A stretch of 64,000 nt of DNA from Brevibacterium renqingii (GCF_017808105.1 NZ_JADBHF010000003.1:124001-188000), one strand, 5' to 3'; shown: positions 17,594-26,928, counted from the first letter of the stretch. Translations and numbers: made by a program. The notes: a model not told the origin generated them from the sequence alone.

Positions 17594-18472
17594 ATGAAAC
17601 TCAAAGGACTGGCCGCCGCGACATCGATCCTCGCGCTGACGCTCATCCTCGGTGCATGCGGAGGAAGCGACTCGGACAAGTCGACACTGCAGAAGGCCAT
17701 CGACGACGGAAAGATCACCGTCGGCTTCGCCGGCGAGGCCCCGTACAGCTTCGAGAAGGGCGGAGAGCTCCAGGGAGCGTCCGTGGCGCTGGCTAAGGCC
17801 GTATTCAAGGAGCTCGGCGTCGACGATGTCGAAGGTGTCAACACAGAATTCGGCTCCCTGATCCCGGGGCTCAACGCCGAACGCTTCGACGCGATCTCCG
17901 CCGGAATGTCCATCCTGCCCGACCGCTGCAAGCAGGCGTCCTTCGGTGATCCCGAGTTCATGTACACCACGGCCCTGATGACGAAGAAGGGCAAGCAGGA
18001 CGGCATGAAGACCCTCGATGATGTCAAGAAGAAGGGCGCCAAACTCGCCACGATGACCGGCGCGATCGAGTCCGATTACGCCAAGGACCTCGGCATCAAG
18101 AGTCAGGAAGTCGGCACACCTCAGGACGGCATGGACGCCGTCACCACGGGACGGGCCGATGTCTTCGCGCTCACCGGAATCTCGCTCAACTGGATGGCGA
18201 AGAACAACAAGGACGCAGACGTCGAAGTCAGCGAGTCCTTCGTCCAGGAGATCGACGGTGTCCCCCAGGTCGGTGCAGGAGCCACGGTCTTCCGCACCGG
18301 TGACGACGAGCTCCGTGACGCGTGGAACAAGGAACTGGAGAAGATCGTCTCCGACGAGGACGCCTACCTCGACATCGTCGGCGACTACGGCTTCACGAAG
18401 GAAGAGCGCCCCGACGGCGAGATCACCACTGATCAGCTGTGCAAGGGCGAGCTGCCGACTGCGGACTCCTGA
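17594..18472 (+). CDS. ehuB: Ectoine/hydroxyectoine ABC transporter substrate-binding lipoprotein
   Basis: 292-residue family-3 solute-binding protein. Signal peptide with lipobox LGAC, Cys22 being the lipidation site. Features shared with EhuB: VGFAGEAPYSF, the run TEFGSLIPGLNAERFDAIS and AGMSILPDRC, and a C-terminal GDYGFTKEE. The ATG at 17594 has ggaagga 7 bases upstream. First gene of a four-gene importer operon in the order known for ehuBCDA; the ectoine assignment rests on family resemblance and order. Confidence 0.85.
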   Translation: MKLKGLAAATSILALTLILGACGGSDSDKSTLQKAIDDGKITVGFAGEAPYSFEKGGELQGASVALAKAVFKELGVDDVEGVNTEFGSLIPGLNAERFDAISAGMSILPDRCKQASFGDPEFMYTTALMTKKGKQDGMKTLDDVKKKGAKLATMTGAIESDYAKDLGIKSQEVGTPQDGMDAVTTGRADVFALTGISLNWMAKNNKDADVEVSESFVQEIDGVPQVGAGATVFRTGDDELRDAWNKELEKIVSDEDAYLDIVGDYGFTKEERPDGEITTDQLCKGELPTADS

Positions 18473-18491
18473 GCCCGCGCACTGAAGCACC

Positions 18492-19289
18492 ATGACCGAT
18501 AACATCCAGACACTTCTGAACTTCCTCCCACAGCTGTGGGAGGGAGTTCAGACGACGCTCATCCTCACCGTCCTCGGAAGCATCGGGGCAGTCGTCATCG
18601 CTCTCGTCCTCGGCCTGGCGATGACATCGACCCACCGTTGGCTGAGGGTGCCCGCACGCATCATCGTCGAATTCTTCCGCGGCACCTCGCTGCTGGTGCA
18701 GCTGTTCTGGCTCTTCTATGTCTTCCCGCTCCTCGGAGTCGACCTCGATCCGATGGTCTGCGGCATCGGCGCATTGGCACTCAACTACGGTGCCTATTCC
18801 GCCGAGGTGGTCCGCTCTTCGATCATCACCGTCGACAAGGGGCAGTGGGAAGGCGCGATCGCACTCAGCCTCTCTCCCACCAGACGCATGACCCGAGTCA
18901 TCTTCCCGCAGGCCTGGGCTCTGATGATCCCCTCGCTGGCGACCCTGCTCATCCAGCTGCTCAAAGGCTCTGCCGTCGTCTCCTTCATCACCCTCCAAGA
19001 CCTCACGGAGAAGATCGACCAGCTGCGCCAATCGACGAACGACACCTACTTCTCCTTCACCATCGGACTCATCATCTACTTCGTCATCGCGTGGCTGCTC
19101 CAGGAGTTCATGAACTTCCTCGAGCGCAGAGCCACCGCACGCCTGGGTCGCAGGCGCCCGAACTCCAGAACCGATCGGCGTGCGACGCGTCGAGATGCGC
19201 GTGAAGCACTTCGCCAGGATCGCCTGAATTCTCGTCTCAGAGGTGCCGGTGCTGGACCGGGATCCGGCAACGCGGGAGGAGGCCTGTGA
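18492..19289 (+). CDS. ehuC: Ectoine/hydroxyectoine ABC transporter permease EhuC
   Basis: Polar amino-acid type permease, about five membrane segments. The EAA-like loop is VDKGQWEGAIALSLSPTRRMTRVIFPQA, which contacts the ATPase. EFFRGTSLLVQLFWLFYVFPLLG is typical of the HisM/EhuC group. The last 50 residues are an Arg- and Gly-rich tail beyond the family core (RRRPNSRTDRRATRRDAREAL). It overlaps ehuD by 4 bases. 265 residues. Confidence 0.85.
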   Translation: MTDNIQTLLNFLPQLWEGVQTTLILTVLGSIGAVVIALVLGLAMTSTHRWLRVPARIIVEFFRGTSLLVQLFWLFYVFPLLGVDLDPMVCGIGALALNYGAYSAEVVRSSIITVDKGQWEGAIALSLSPTRRMTRVIFPQAWALMIPSLATLLIQLLKGSAVVSFITLQDLTEKIDQLRQSTNDTYFSFTIGLIIYFVIAWLLQEFMNFLERRATARLGRRRPNSRTDRRATRRDAREALRQDRLNSRLRGAGAGPGSGNAGGGL

Positions 19290-19945
19290 TCTGGAATTGG
19301 GAATTCGCCGCCGAAGCGCTGCCGATCCTGCTCCGCGGATTCGTCAACACGCTCATCGCCACTGCCGTCGGCACCCTCATCGCCGTCGTGCTCGGCCTCA
19401 TCATCGCCGTCGCCATCCGCGGACTGCCGCGGTGGATCAACTGGCTCATCCGCCTGCTGGTCGCCTTCGTCCGCAACACGCCTCTGATCATGCAGCTGAT
19501 GTTCGTCTACTTCATCTTCGCCGGCATCCCCGGTCTTGTGGACATCCCGGCACTCGTCGTCGGCTTCATCGTCATCGGCATCCACTATTCGACGTACATG
19601 TCCGAAAGCTATCGGGCCGGTATCGACGCGGTTCCACCCGGCCAGCACGAGGCCGCCACCGCGCTGTCTCTTCCGCCGGTGCGCAAGTTCACCGCCGTCG
19701 TCCTGCCGCAGGCTCTGCGTGCGACGGTTCCGTCTCTGGGCAACTACGCGGTCGCGATGTTCAAGGACACGCCTTTCCTCTTCGCGATCTCCGTGGTCGA
19801 ACTCGTCACCTCCGCCCAGCAGTTCGGAGCTGCGAAGTTCGCCTATACGGAAGCCTTCACATTGGCCGGCATCATCTTCCTCGCCGCCAGCTATCCGACG
19901 TCCCTGCTCATCCAACGAATGGAGAAGCGCCTTGCCACCTACTGA
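19286..19945 (+). CDS. ehuD: Ectoine/hydroxyectoine ABC transporter permease EhuD
   Basis: Second permease half, 219 residues. Segments include FVRNTPLIMQLMFVYFIFAGIPG, the EAA loop VPPGQHEAATALSLPPVRKFTAVVLPQA, and NYAVAMFKDTPFLFAISVVEL. The GTG start at 19286 overlaps the ehuC stop (GTGA), so the two are translationally coupled, as expected for a heterodimeric pore. Confidence 0.86.
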   Translation: MIWNWEFAAEALPILLRGFVNTLIATAVGTLIAVVLGLIIAVAIRGLPRWINWLIRLLVAFVRNTPLIMQLMFVYFIFAGIPGLVDIPALVVGFIVIGIHYSTYMSESYRAGIDAVPPGQHEAATALSLPPVRKFTAVVLPQALRATVPSLGNYAVAMFKDTPFLFAISVVELVTSAQQFGAAKFAYTEAFTLAGIIFLAASYPTSLLIQRMEKRLATY

Positions 19946-20753
19946 GAACATTCCATCTGCCACAGGTGAGACTGCCCCATCCGCCTCGGCGACTCCTGCG
20001 ATCGAGTTCAAGGACGTCGAGAAGAGCTTCGGCAAGACCACGGTGCTCAAGGACCTCAACTTCTCCGTCGCACCCGGTGAGCGCGTCACGCTCATCGGTC
20101 CCAGCGGTTCGGGCAAGACGACGATCCTGCGTCTCGTCATGACGCTCGAGGAGCTCACCGGCGGCTATATCTACATCGACGGCAAACCGCTGACCCATAC
20201 CGAGCGCGACGGAAAACGCGTCGAACTGCCGTCGAAAGTCACTCGATCGATGACCACGCGCATCGGGATGGTCTTCCAGCAGTTCAACCTGTTCCCGAAC
20301 ATGACCGTGCTCGAGAACATCATCGAGGCGCCCGTGCACGTGCTCGGCAAGTCCAAGGCCGAGGCGAGCAAGGAGGCGAAGGCGCTGCTGGAGAAGGTCG
20401 GTCTGGCAGAGAAGGCCGATGAGCACCCGACCCGGCTCTCCGGCGGTCAGCAGCAGCGTGTGGCGATCGCCCGCGCGCTGGCGATGAGCCCGGAGATCCT
20501 CCTCCTCGACGAGGTCACCTCGGCGCTCGACCCGGAGCTGGTCGGCGATGTGCTCGCCGTTCTGCGCGACATCGCGGAGACGACGGACATCACGATGCTG
20601 CTGGTCACCCACGAGATGCAGTTCGCCCGCGATGTCTCCCACAGGGTGATGATGTTCGACGGCGGTCAGGTCCTCGAAGAGGGACCGCCGGATCAGATCT
20701 TCAACAACCCGGAACACGAGCGCACCCGTTCGTTCCTCTCCAGCGTGCTCTGA
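19932..20753 (+). CDS. ehuA: Ectoine/hydroxyectoine ABC transporter ATP-binding protein EhuA
   Basis: 273-residue ABC ATPase of the polar amino-acid group. Walker A GPSGSGKTT 56-64, Q-loop QQFNLFPNMTVLEN, signature LSGGQQQR 169-176, Walker B ILLLDEVTSALD, and the H-loop VTHEMQFARDVSHRVMMFDGG. The likely start is TTG at 19932-19934, inside the end of ehuD, with ggagaag upstream; a 14-base overlap couples the genes. A Pro/Ala/Thr-rich leader of about 22 residues precedes the ABC core. Confidence 0.87.
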   Translation: MPPTENIPSATGETAPSASATPAIEFKDVEKSFGKTTVLKDLNFSVAPGERVTLIGPSGSGKTTILRLVMTLEELTGGYIYIDGKPLTHTERDGKRVELPSKVTRSMTTRIGMVFQQFNLFPNMTVLENIIEAPVHVLGKSKAEASKEAKALLEKVGLAEKADEHPTRLSGGQQQRVAIARALAMSPEILLLDEVTSALDPELVGDVLAVLRDIAETTDITMLLVTHEMQFARDVSHRVMMFDGGQVLEEGPPDQIFNNPEHERTRSFLSSVL

Positions 20754-20757
20754 ATCG

Positions 20758-20809
20758 CGTCAGCCCTCGGGCTCACCCGCCAGCGTCAGCCCTCAGGCTC
20801 ACCCGCCAG
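20758..20809. repeat. 26-bp tandem duplication straddling the rsmD stop
   Basis: 20758-20783 and 20784-20809, 25 of 26 identical. The right copy encodes the rsmD end LAGEPEG-stop. The left copy contains agccctcgggct, a small perfect hairpin lying between the convergent ehuA and rsmD ends. Confidence 0.95.
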
Positions 20810-21370
20810 CTGGACGAAGTGGACCGCGGTCTCACCGAAGGTCTTCGACCGGAAGATCTCGAGGCCGGCGGGCATTGACGGTTCGGGCGAGCGCGAAGCG
20901 CGTTCGACGATGACGATCGACTCCATGTCGAGATGACCGGCGAGCCTGCGCAGGATCTGCGTGACGGCGTCATCGCCCAGCGGATAGGGCGGGTCCATGA
21001 ACACGAGATCGAAGACACGGGACTCGGGATCGTCGTGATCGGGCAAGCCGGCCAGGAACTGGAGCACATCACCGGGATGCGCCGTCGCCGAATGCTCGAG
21101 CCCGAGTTTCTTCGCGTTGGCCTGCAGCGCGCGGATCGCGGCCAGCGAGGAATCCACGAAGTCGACCTGTGCGGCTCCCCGCGACATGGCTTCGAAGCCG
21201 AGCCCGCCGGACCCGGCGAAGAGGTCGAGGACGTTCGCGGCCGGCAAGACTCCGTAGCCGTCGAGCATGGAGAACAGCGATTCCTTGACCCGGTCGGCCG
21301 TCGGCCGGGTGTTCGGCCCCGACGGGGAACTCAGCCTCGCGCCCTTGTGCGCTCCGGCGATGATTCTCAT
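20786..21370 (-). CDS. rsmD: 16S rRNA guanine-966 N2-methyltransferase
   Basis: SAM-dependent enzyme modifying helix 31 of 16S rRNA. MRIIAGAHKGARL start, RPTADRVKESLFSML, SAM-binding VLDLFAGSGGLGFEAMSRGA, and the catalytic FMDPPYPLG. 194 residues, full length. The ATG at 21368-21370 lies 10 bases after the recG stop, in line with the usual recG-rsmD order. Confidence 0.95.
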   Translation of the reverse strand: MRIIAGAHKGARLSSPSGPNTRPTADRVKESLFSMLDGYGVLPAANVLDLFAGSGGLGFEAMSRGAAQVDFVDSSLAAIRALQANAKKLGLEHSATAHPGDVLQFLAGLPDHDDPESRVFDLVFMDPPYPLGDDAVTQILRRLAGHLDMESIVIVERASRSPEPSMPAGLEIFRSKTFGETAVHFVQLAGEPEG

Positions 21371-21380
21371 GAGTGCCTCC

Positions 21381-23528
21381 TCAGCCTGCTTCGATGAAGT
21401 GGGCGTCGTCCTCGGGCAGGACGCGCCTGATGAAGGCGCGCAGGGCGGGCACGGCTTCGAGTGCGGGATCGACGGCGACGATGTGCTCGGCGATCTTCTT
21501 CGCCTCGGCGACGATGTGCGAATCGCGCAGGATCGACAGATGCCGCAGTGAGGATCCGCCCCACTGCGAGGCGCTGAGCACATCGCCCTCGCCCCTGGAA
21601 TCGAGATCGTATTCGGCCAGTTCGAACCCGTCGAGTGTGGCGGCCACCGCCTGCAGGCGCCCATAGCTCTCATCGGTCTCACTCAGTTCGGTGAGCAGGA
21701 AGCAGGTCGCCGGGCTGCCGTCACGGCCGACTCGGCCGCGCAGCTGGTGGAGTTGGGCGACGCCGAAGTTCTCAGCCTCGACGATGACCATCATGGTCGC
21801 CCGCGCCACATCGACGCCGACCTCGATGACGGTCGTCGAGACGAGGATCTCGATATGACCGGACACGAAATCCGCGAGCACCCGATCCTTCTCCGCCGTG
21901 GGCATCCGCCCGTGCAGCAGCCCGAATCTCCGCTCGGACAGTTCCGGGGCCTCGCGCAGCTTCTCGCTGATCTCCTCGATGCCCTGCTTCTGGCCGATGA
22001 CGGCGCCGGATTCGGGGTCCTCGACGTCCATCGGTTCGATCCGGGGGAAGACGACGAAGACCCCGCGCCCCGCCTCGGCGGTCTGGTCCATCAGCTCCCG
22101 CACGCGGGTGTACCAGGTGGGCTGGTCGGCGATGGGCACCACGTGGGTGGCGATGTCCTTCGGCCCGGCGGGCATCTCGGTCAGGGTCGAGACGTCGAGG
22201 TCGGCGAAGACCGTCATCGCCACCGTGCGCGGAATCGGGGTCGCCGACATCACGAGCGTGTGCGGGGTGTTGACGCCCCCCTTGGCCCGCATCGCCTCAC
22301 GCTGCTCGACGCCGAAGCGATGCTGTTCGTCGACGACGATGAGGCCGAGGTTCTCGAAGATCGTCGATTCCGACAGCAGCGCGTGCGTGCCGACGACGAT
22401 GTCGATGTTCCCGGTCGCCAGGTCGAGCGCGAGCTCCCGGCGCTCCCGGGCCGGCATCGACCCGGTCATCAGCGCCACCGTCACCTGATCGTCTCCGGCG
22501 AGCAGGGGTGAGAGCGCCATCTGCTCGCCGAGGAGGCGCTCGATCGAGTGGAAGTGCTGAGTCGCGAGCACCTCGGTGGGGGCGAGCATGGCGGCCTGGG
22601 AGCCCGAATCGACGGCGGTGAGCATGGCCCGCAGGGCGACCACGGTCTTCCCGGAGCCGACGTCGCCGTGGAGGAGACGATGCATGGGCGCGGAACCGGC
22701 CAGGTCCGCGGCGATCTCCTCACCGACCGCAGTCTGCGACGGGGTGAGCGTGAAGGGCATGGACTCGTCGAAGCGGCGGCTCTTCGCTCCCACGGTCAGC
22801 AGCGGGGGCGCCTGGAGCCGGGAGTAGGTGGCCTTGCGCGAGGCGAACTCGGTCTGCAGCGCCAGCGCCTCCTCCCACTTCCACCGCAGGCGGGCCCGTT
22901 CGACGTCCTCGATCCTGCGCGGCTTGTGCATGTCCTCGAACGCCGTCCGCAGGTCCGGCAGGTCGAACTGCTCGCGCATGCCTTTGGGCAGCGGGTCCTC
23001 GAACTGATCGGATCCCGCCACGCGCAGCAGCGTCTTGATCGCATTCCACAGCCGGGACTGCGCGATGCCCCTGACCGCCGGGTAGATCGGGAAGGGAGAG
23101 TTGAGGTCGTCGGGGGTCCACTCGTGGTCGTCCTCGGTGCGGTTGAGCCACACCGGCGAGCTCAGCGTCAGCTGCCCGCGGTAGGACTCGACCTTCCCGC
23201 CGAAGACGACCGTCAGCCCGGGGGTGAGCAGACCGTCGAGCCAGTGCTGGTTGAAGAAGGCGATCTTCATCGACCGCTCGCCGTCGTGGACGATGACCTC
23301 GGTGATGGTGCCGCGCCGCTGCTTCATGCGCCGGGTGCCCACCTTGATCACCTCGGCCTGGATGATCGCGGTCTCCCCCAGCGGCAGGTCTCCCAGCCGG
23401 GTGCTCTCGCCGGGGACGAGGTAGCGGCGGGGGAAGAACCGGAACAGGTCGGTCACCGAGTGCACTCCGCGCTTGGCCAGCGCGTTGCGGTCCTTCTTGC
23501 CGAAATTGTCCTCGAGCCGGGTGGTCAT
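21381..23528 (-). CDS. recG: ATP-dependent DNA helicase RecG
   Basis: Branch-migration helicase for stalled forks and Holliday junctions. N-terminal wedge/OB domain (about 40-140), Walker A GDVGSGKT 288-295, DEQH box in VVDEQHRFGVEQREA, SATPIPRT, and in the C-terminal half VSTTVIEVGVDVARATMMVI and QLRGRVGRDG. 715 residues. The ATG at 23526-23528 overlaps the stop of the upstream kinase gene (ATGA) and has gggggt upstream. Confidence 0.96.
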   Translation of the reverse strand: MTTRLEDNFGKKDRNALAKRGVHSVTDLFRFFPRRYLVPGESTRLGDLPLGETAIIQAEVIKVGTRRMKQRRGTITEVIVHDGERSMKIAFFNQHWLDGLLTPGLTVVFGGKVESYRGQLTLSSPVWLNRTEDDHEWTPDDLNSPFPIYPAVRGIAQSRLWNAIKTLLRVAGSDQFEDPLPKGMREQFDLPDLRTAFEDMHKPRRIEDVERARLRWKWEEALALQTEFASRKATYSRLQAPPLLTVGAKSRRFDESMPFTLTPSQTAVGEEIAADLAGSAPMHRLLHGDVGSGKTVVALRAMLTAVDSGSQAAMLAPTEVLATQHFHSIERLLGEQMALSPLLAGDDQVTVALMTGSMPARERRELALDLATGNIDIVVGTHALLSESTIFENLGLIVVDEQHRFGVEQREAMRAKGGVNTPHTLVMSATPIPRTVAMTVFADLDVSTLTEMPAGPKDIATHVVPIADQPTWYTRVRELMDQTAEAGRGVFVVFPRIEPMDVEDPESGAVIGQKQGIEEISEKLREAPELSERRFGLLHGRMPTAEKDRVLADFVSGHIEILVSTTVIEVGVDVARATMMVIVEAENFGVAQLHQLRGRVGRDGSPATCFLLTELSETDESYGRLQAVAATLDGFELAEYDLDSRGEGDVLSASQWGGSSLRHLSILRDSHIVAEAKKIAEHIVAVDPALEAVPALRAFIRRVLPEDDAHFIEAG

Positions 23529-25210
23529 TCGACCCCCATGATGACGAGCACCCCGGGATCTCTGGCGTCGATGTCCTGGAAGTGGACGCTGTCGTGGGAT
23601 TTCGCGATCCACTCCCGGAGATGGTCGAGCACCTCAGGGACGCAGTCGGGTCCGTGGACGACGGTCAGCAGCTCTCCCCCGGCCCCGAGCAGCCGGTCGG
23701 CGAGCTTCTCGACCAGGGTGGTCAGTTCCGTGCTCTGCGTCTTCGCTCTGCCTTCGATGAACACCCGGTAGAACTGTGCCGGATGGGCCGCTGCCGCCGC
23801 GGCCACATCGTGTTCCCGCGCGGTCGTCGCCTCCCGTGCCGAGCCTGCCTCGCGGTGCGCGGCTTCGCTCGGCTCCCGGTCCTCTCCGATGATCGGCAGG
23901 ATCCCGGTGGGCGGGTTCGCAGCGAGCTGCTCGGCCGAGAAGATCGTGCCGACCCGGGTGCCGGCGGCGGCTTCGCTCATGTCCGCGAAGATCTCCGTGG
24001 CCGGGGCGAAGGGGTCGTAGACGGCCAGCGCCGAGAGCATGGTGGCGACATTGCGCGAGCGCACGACCTGGGCCCGCCCGGCCCCGGCCGCGGCCTGATC
24101 GACGACCCCCGGCAGGCCGGCCAGTGCCCGGAGCGCCGAGGCGGAGCTGGGGATGACGATGACCTCACGGTCCTCGGCCGCGATGAGTTCGCTCATCGCT
24201 GCGCCGAGGTCGCCGTGGTCCGGAGTCAGTGCCGTGGCTCCGTTGAGGGCGGCGTGCATGAGCAGGCCGGTGCCCTGGACGACGGCGATGAGCTTCGTCT
24301 GCCCCTCCTGTTCGTGCAGACGCAGATCCTCCATGTCCAGCCGGGCGATGCCGTAGGCGCCGAGGTGGTCGAGGACGACGGCGGCGGCCGTTTCGTCATC
24401 GACGTGGACGTGGACCTTACGGGCGTTGACGACGATCGACGTCCCGCCCAGCCCTTCGAGTTCCGCGGCGAGTCCGCTCGCAGGATCGGCTGCGAGGATC
24501 GCGACGATCTCGAGCTCCTCGGCCGTGGCCTCGTGCACGATCGTCGGGGTCCGGGCCACCTCGCTGAGCATCGAGTCCTGCGGGGTCCGCCCTGTGACGG
24601 TGGCGTAGAGGAGGTCGAAGAGCTCGACGATCCCGGTCGAACCGGCATCGACGACCTCGGCCTCGCGCAGAACGGTGAGTTGGCCCGTGGTCTCGCGCAG
24701 GGCGGTGCGGGAGCGTTCGCGCACGGCCGCGATGACATCGAGCAGGTCCGCCCCGTCGTCAGCGCACTCCCGAGCCTCGGCGGCCATCGCGTCGAGGACG
24801 GTGAGCATGGTGCCGTCGACGGGGCGGGCCACGGCGGCACGGGCCCGGTCGGAGGCGGTCTCGAGTGCTGTGGCCATGGCATCGGCGGTGGCGACGGTGA
24901 TCCCCTCGAGCGCGTCGGCGACGCCCTGGAGGGCGACGGCGAGGATGAGGCCGGAGTTGCCGCGCGCGCCTCGGCCGGCACCGTCGGCCAGCGCAGCGAC
25001 GACCTGCGGGAGGGTGACGGGTCCGGTGAGCTGTTCGACGGCCAGATACGCGCTGCGCAGGGTGTGGTACATGTTCGTGCCGGTGTCGCCGTCGGGGACG
25101 GGGAAGACGTTGAGCTCGTCGATCTCGGTGCGCTCCTTGCGCAGCCGGTCGACCGCCCGGCGCGCCCAGCGGGCTGCGAGGCGGCCATTGAGGCTGATGG
25201 CGTTGCTCAT
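23525..25210 (-). CDS. DAK2-domain kinase, FakA/YloV family
   Basis: 561 residues. N-terminal DAK2 (dihydroxyacetone kinase L-like) ATP-binding domain with ELNVFPVPDGDTGTNMYHT near 32-50 and GARGNSG. The C-terminal half is the FakA middle and C-terminal domains, ending VHFQDIDARDPGVLVIMGVE. FakA phosphorylates FakB-bound fatty acids in Firmicutes; no FakB (DegV) gene is visible here, so the substrate is uncertain. Overlaps recG by 4 bases; one base separates it from thiL. Confidence 0.85.
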   Translation of the reverse strand: MSNAISLNGRLAARWARRAVDRLRKERTEIDELNVFPVPDGDTGTNMYHTLRSAYLAVEQLTGPVTLPQVVAALADGAGRGARGNSGLILAVALQGVADALEGITVATADAMATALETASDRARAAVARPVDGTMLTVLDAMAAEARECADDGADLLDVIAAVRERSRTALRETTGQLTVLREAEVVDAGSTGIVELFDLLYATVTGRTPQDSMLSEVARTPTIVHEATAEELEIVAILAADPASGLAAELEGLGGTSIVVNARKVHVHVDDETAAAVVLDHLGAYGIARLDMEDLRLHEQEGQTKLIAVVQGTGLLMHAALNGATALTPDHGDLGAAMSELIAAEDREVIVIPSSASALRALAGLPGVVDQAAAGAGRAQVVRSRNVATMLSALAVYDPFAPATEIFADMSEAAAGTRVGTIFSAEQLAANPPTGILPIIGEDREPSEAAHREAGSAREATTAREHDVAAAAAAHPAQFYRVFIEGRAKTQSTELTTLVEKLADRLLGAGGELLTVVHGPDCVPEVLDHLREWIAKSHDSVHFQDIDARDPGVLVIMGVE

Positions 25211-25211
25211 G

Positions 25212-26342
25212 TCACTTCCCGAAATGGCTGAAACCGCTCGTCGGCACGGGTGTGCCGTCGAGGCTGACGTCGCGACCGGTGCGGATCCGACCGATTCTCC
25301 GCCAGCCTACTCCAGGCTGGACCGAGTCGGCCGCCGACGCGACGAAGCCGTGGTCCTCTCCCCCGTCGAGGACCCAGTGCAGAGCGACCTCCTCCGGGGT
25401 CCGGGCGGCCTCGCCGGTCGCTCCCGTGCTCCCGGTGCCGGCTGCCGCACCTCCACCGCCGGCTGCCGCACCACCGGTGCCGGCCGGCGCAGACCGGACC
25501 AGGTGTCGGGCCGCCGGCAGCAGCGGCGTGATGAGCTCCTGGAGCGCTGCCCGGTCGAGGTCGACGGCGACCCCCGAGGCGGCGGCGATCCGTCCGAGGT
25601 CCGTGCTCAGCCCGTCGGAGACGTCGATCATCGCCGAGGCGGCCGGCAGCGTGAGCATCGCCGCATAGTCCGGGCGGGGCGCCAGCTGGGTCTCGATGAG
25701 AGCGGCGAGCTCGGGTGCCGCGGTCTCCGGACGCAGCCCGGCGAAGAGCAGCTCGAGACCCGCGGCGGCCCGCCCCACGGTCCCGGCCAGATACAGGCCG
25801 TCACCGGTTCGCGCCCCCGAGCGCAGAACTGCCGGTCCCGCACCCAGCGCACCTGGGCTGCGCTCGTTGCCCTCCGCGCCGCCGGCCGGCCCCTCCTCCA
25901 CGGTGCCCAGAGCGGTGATCGCGACGACGACGAGGCCCGAGGAGGACAGGTCGCCGCCGATGATCGGCACCTGGCAGCCGAGTTCGGCACCGGCCCGCCC
26001 CGCCTCGGCGATGATGCCGGTGAAGAGTGCCTCGAGATCGGCGATGTCGGTGTCATCGGGCAGGGCCAGGGACACGAGCAGACCGTGCGGCTTCGCCCCC
26101 ATGGCGCAGACGTCGGCGAGGTTCTGCGCCGCGGCCTTGCGCCCCAGCCGTGACCAGTCCAGCCATTCGCGGGTGAAGTCCTCGTTCTCGACGAGCATGT
26201 CAGCCGTGGACACGAGCCTGCCCTCGGGTGCGGTCACCGCCGCATCGTCCCCGGGTCCGACGATCACCTGTGCCCCGCTGCGCTGGTGGGTGAGGATGCG
26301 GTCGAGGACGTGTGCTTCGCCAAGTTCGGACAGTCGGGTCAT
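25212..26342 (-). CDS. thiL: Thiamine-monophosphate kinase
   Basis: Makes thiamine diphosphate from thiamine monophosphate and ATP. N-terminal VIVGPGDDAAV around 27-37 and ADMLVENEDF, then GRKAAAQNLADVCAMGA, PIIGGDLSS and MIDVSDGLSTDLGRIA. It is longer than usual (376 residues): a Gly/Ala/Thr-rich low-complexity insert follows AARHLVRSAPAG before the conserved HWVLDGGEDHGF. Confidence 0.93.
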   Translation of the reverse strand: MTRLSELGEAHVLDRILTHQRSGAQVIVGPGDDAAVTAPEGRLVSTADMLVENEDFTREWLDWSRLGRKAAAQNLADVCAMGAKPHGLLVSLALPDDTDIADLEALFTGIIAEAGRAGAELGCQVPIIGGDLSSSGLVVVAITALGTVEEGPAGGAEGNERSPGALGAGPAVLRSGARTGDGLYLAGTVGRAAAGLELLFAGLRPETAAPELAALIETQLAPRPDYAAMLTLPAASAMIDVSDGLSTDLGRIAAASGVAVDLDRAALQELITPLLPAARHLVRSAPAGTGGAAAGGGGAAAGTGSTGATGEAARTPEEVALHWVLDGGEDHGFVASAADSVQPGVGWRRIGRIRTGRDVSLDGTPVPTSGFSHFGK

Positions 26343-26362
26343 GGCTCAAGGCTATCGGGAGA

Positions 26363-26368
26363 TACGGT
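26363..26368 (+). promoter_or_regulatory. -10-like box of the DUF3515 gene
   Basis: TACGGT lies 6 bases before the ATG at 26375, compatible with a leaderless message. The promoter lies just outside the start of thiL, which runs the other way. Confidence 0.45.
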
Positions 26369-26374
26369 AGTTGT

Positions 26375-26899
26375 ATGAGATCTCGTCCTGCCTCGACGCG
26401 CCGCCGCGAGCGGTCGCCGCAACGCCGTCGCACTCTCGCCCTGGCCTCCGTCGCCGCCGTGCTCGCAGGGGTCAGCCTGGCCGGCTGCGAACGCACGGTG
26501 ATCGTCGAACCGGCCAAGGACGCGGCCAATCCGAAGTGCGCGGACATCATGCTCACTCTGCCCGATCAGATCTCCGGTGAGCAGGCGCGCACCACGTCCT
26601 CGCAGGGCACGAAGGCCTGGGGTGATCCGAACATCGCGGTGCTGCGCTGCGGCGTGACCCCGCCCGGGCCGACGACCGATCGCTGCGTGAGCGTGAGCGG
26701 CGTCGATTGGATCTCGCAGCCGGCCGATGACGACGACACGACCTGGAAGTTCACCAGCTACGGTCGCACACCGGCCGTCGAGGTGCTCGTCAACCGGAAG
26801 GCCGAGTCCGGCAATGACGTGCTCGCCGCGGTCTCACCGGCGCTGGCGAAGATCAAGCCCGAGACCGAGTGCGTGGGCTCCGAGGACCTCGAGGGCTGA
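26375..26899 (+). CDS. DUF3515-family lipoprotein
   Basis: 174 residues. Arg-rich N-terminus, hydrophobic stretch, and lipobox SLAGC, so likely lipid-anchored outside the membrane. CADIMLTLPDQISG, RTTSSQGTKAWGDPNIAVLRCGVTPPGPT and CVSVSGVDW are marks of the actinobacterial DUF3515 family, usually encoded between ddl and thiL as here. Function unknown. The only plus-strand gene in a 13-kb minus-strand block. Confidence 0.85.
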   Translation: MRSRPASTRRRERSPQRRRTLALASVAAVLAGVSLAGCERTVIVEPAKDAANPKCADIMLTLPDQISGEQARTTSSQGTKAWGDPNIAVLRCGVTPPGPTTDRCVSVSGVDWISQPADDDDTTWKFTSYGRTPAVEVLVNRKAESGNDVLAAVSPALAKIKPETECVGSEDLEG

Positions 26900-26928
26900 G
26901 GTGGCCGACCGCCCCGGCGCCGGCCCGC

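Noticed and set aside
16722..20753. Genomic island with mobile-element borders around the ehu genes
   Set aside because: No integrase, transposase, tRNA junction or flanking direct repeat was found; base composition looks like the rest.
25212..26400. TPP riboswitch near thiL
   Set aside because: No TPP core (CUGAGA-like and pairing arms) was seen upstream of thiL; the start region is occupied by the divergent DUF3515 promoter.
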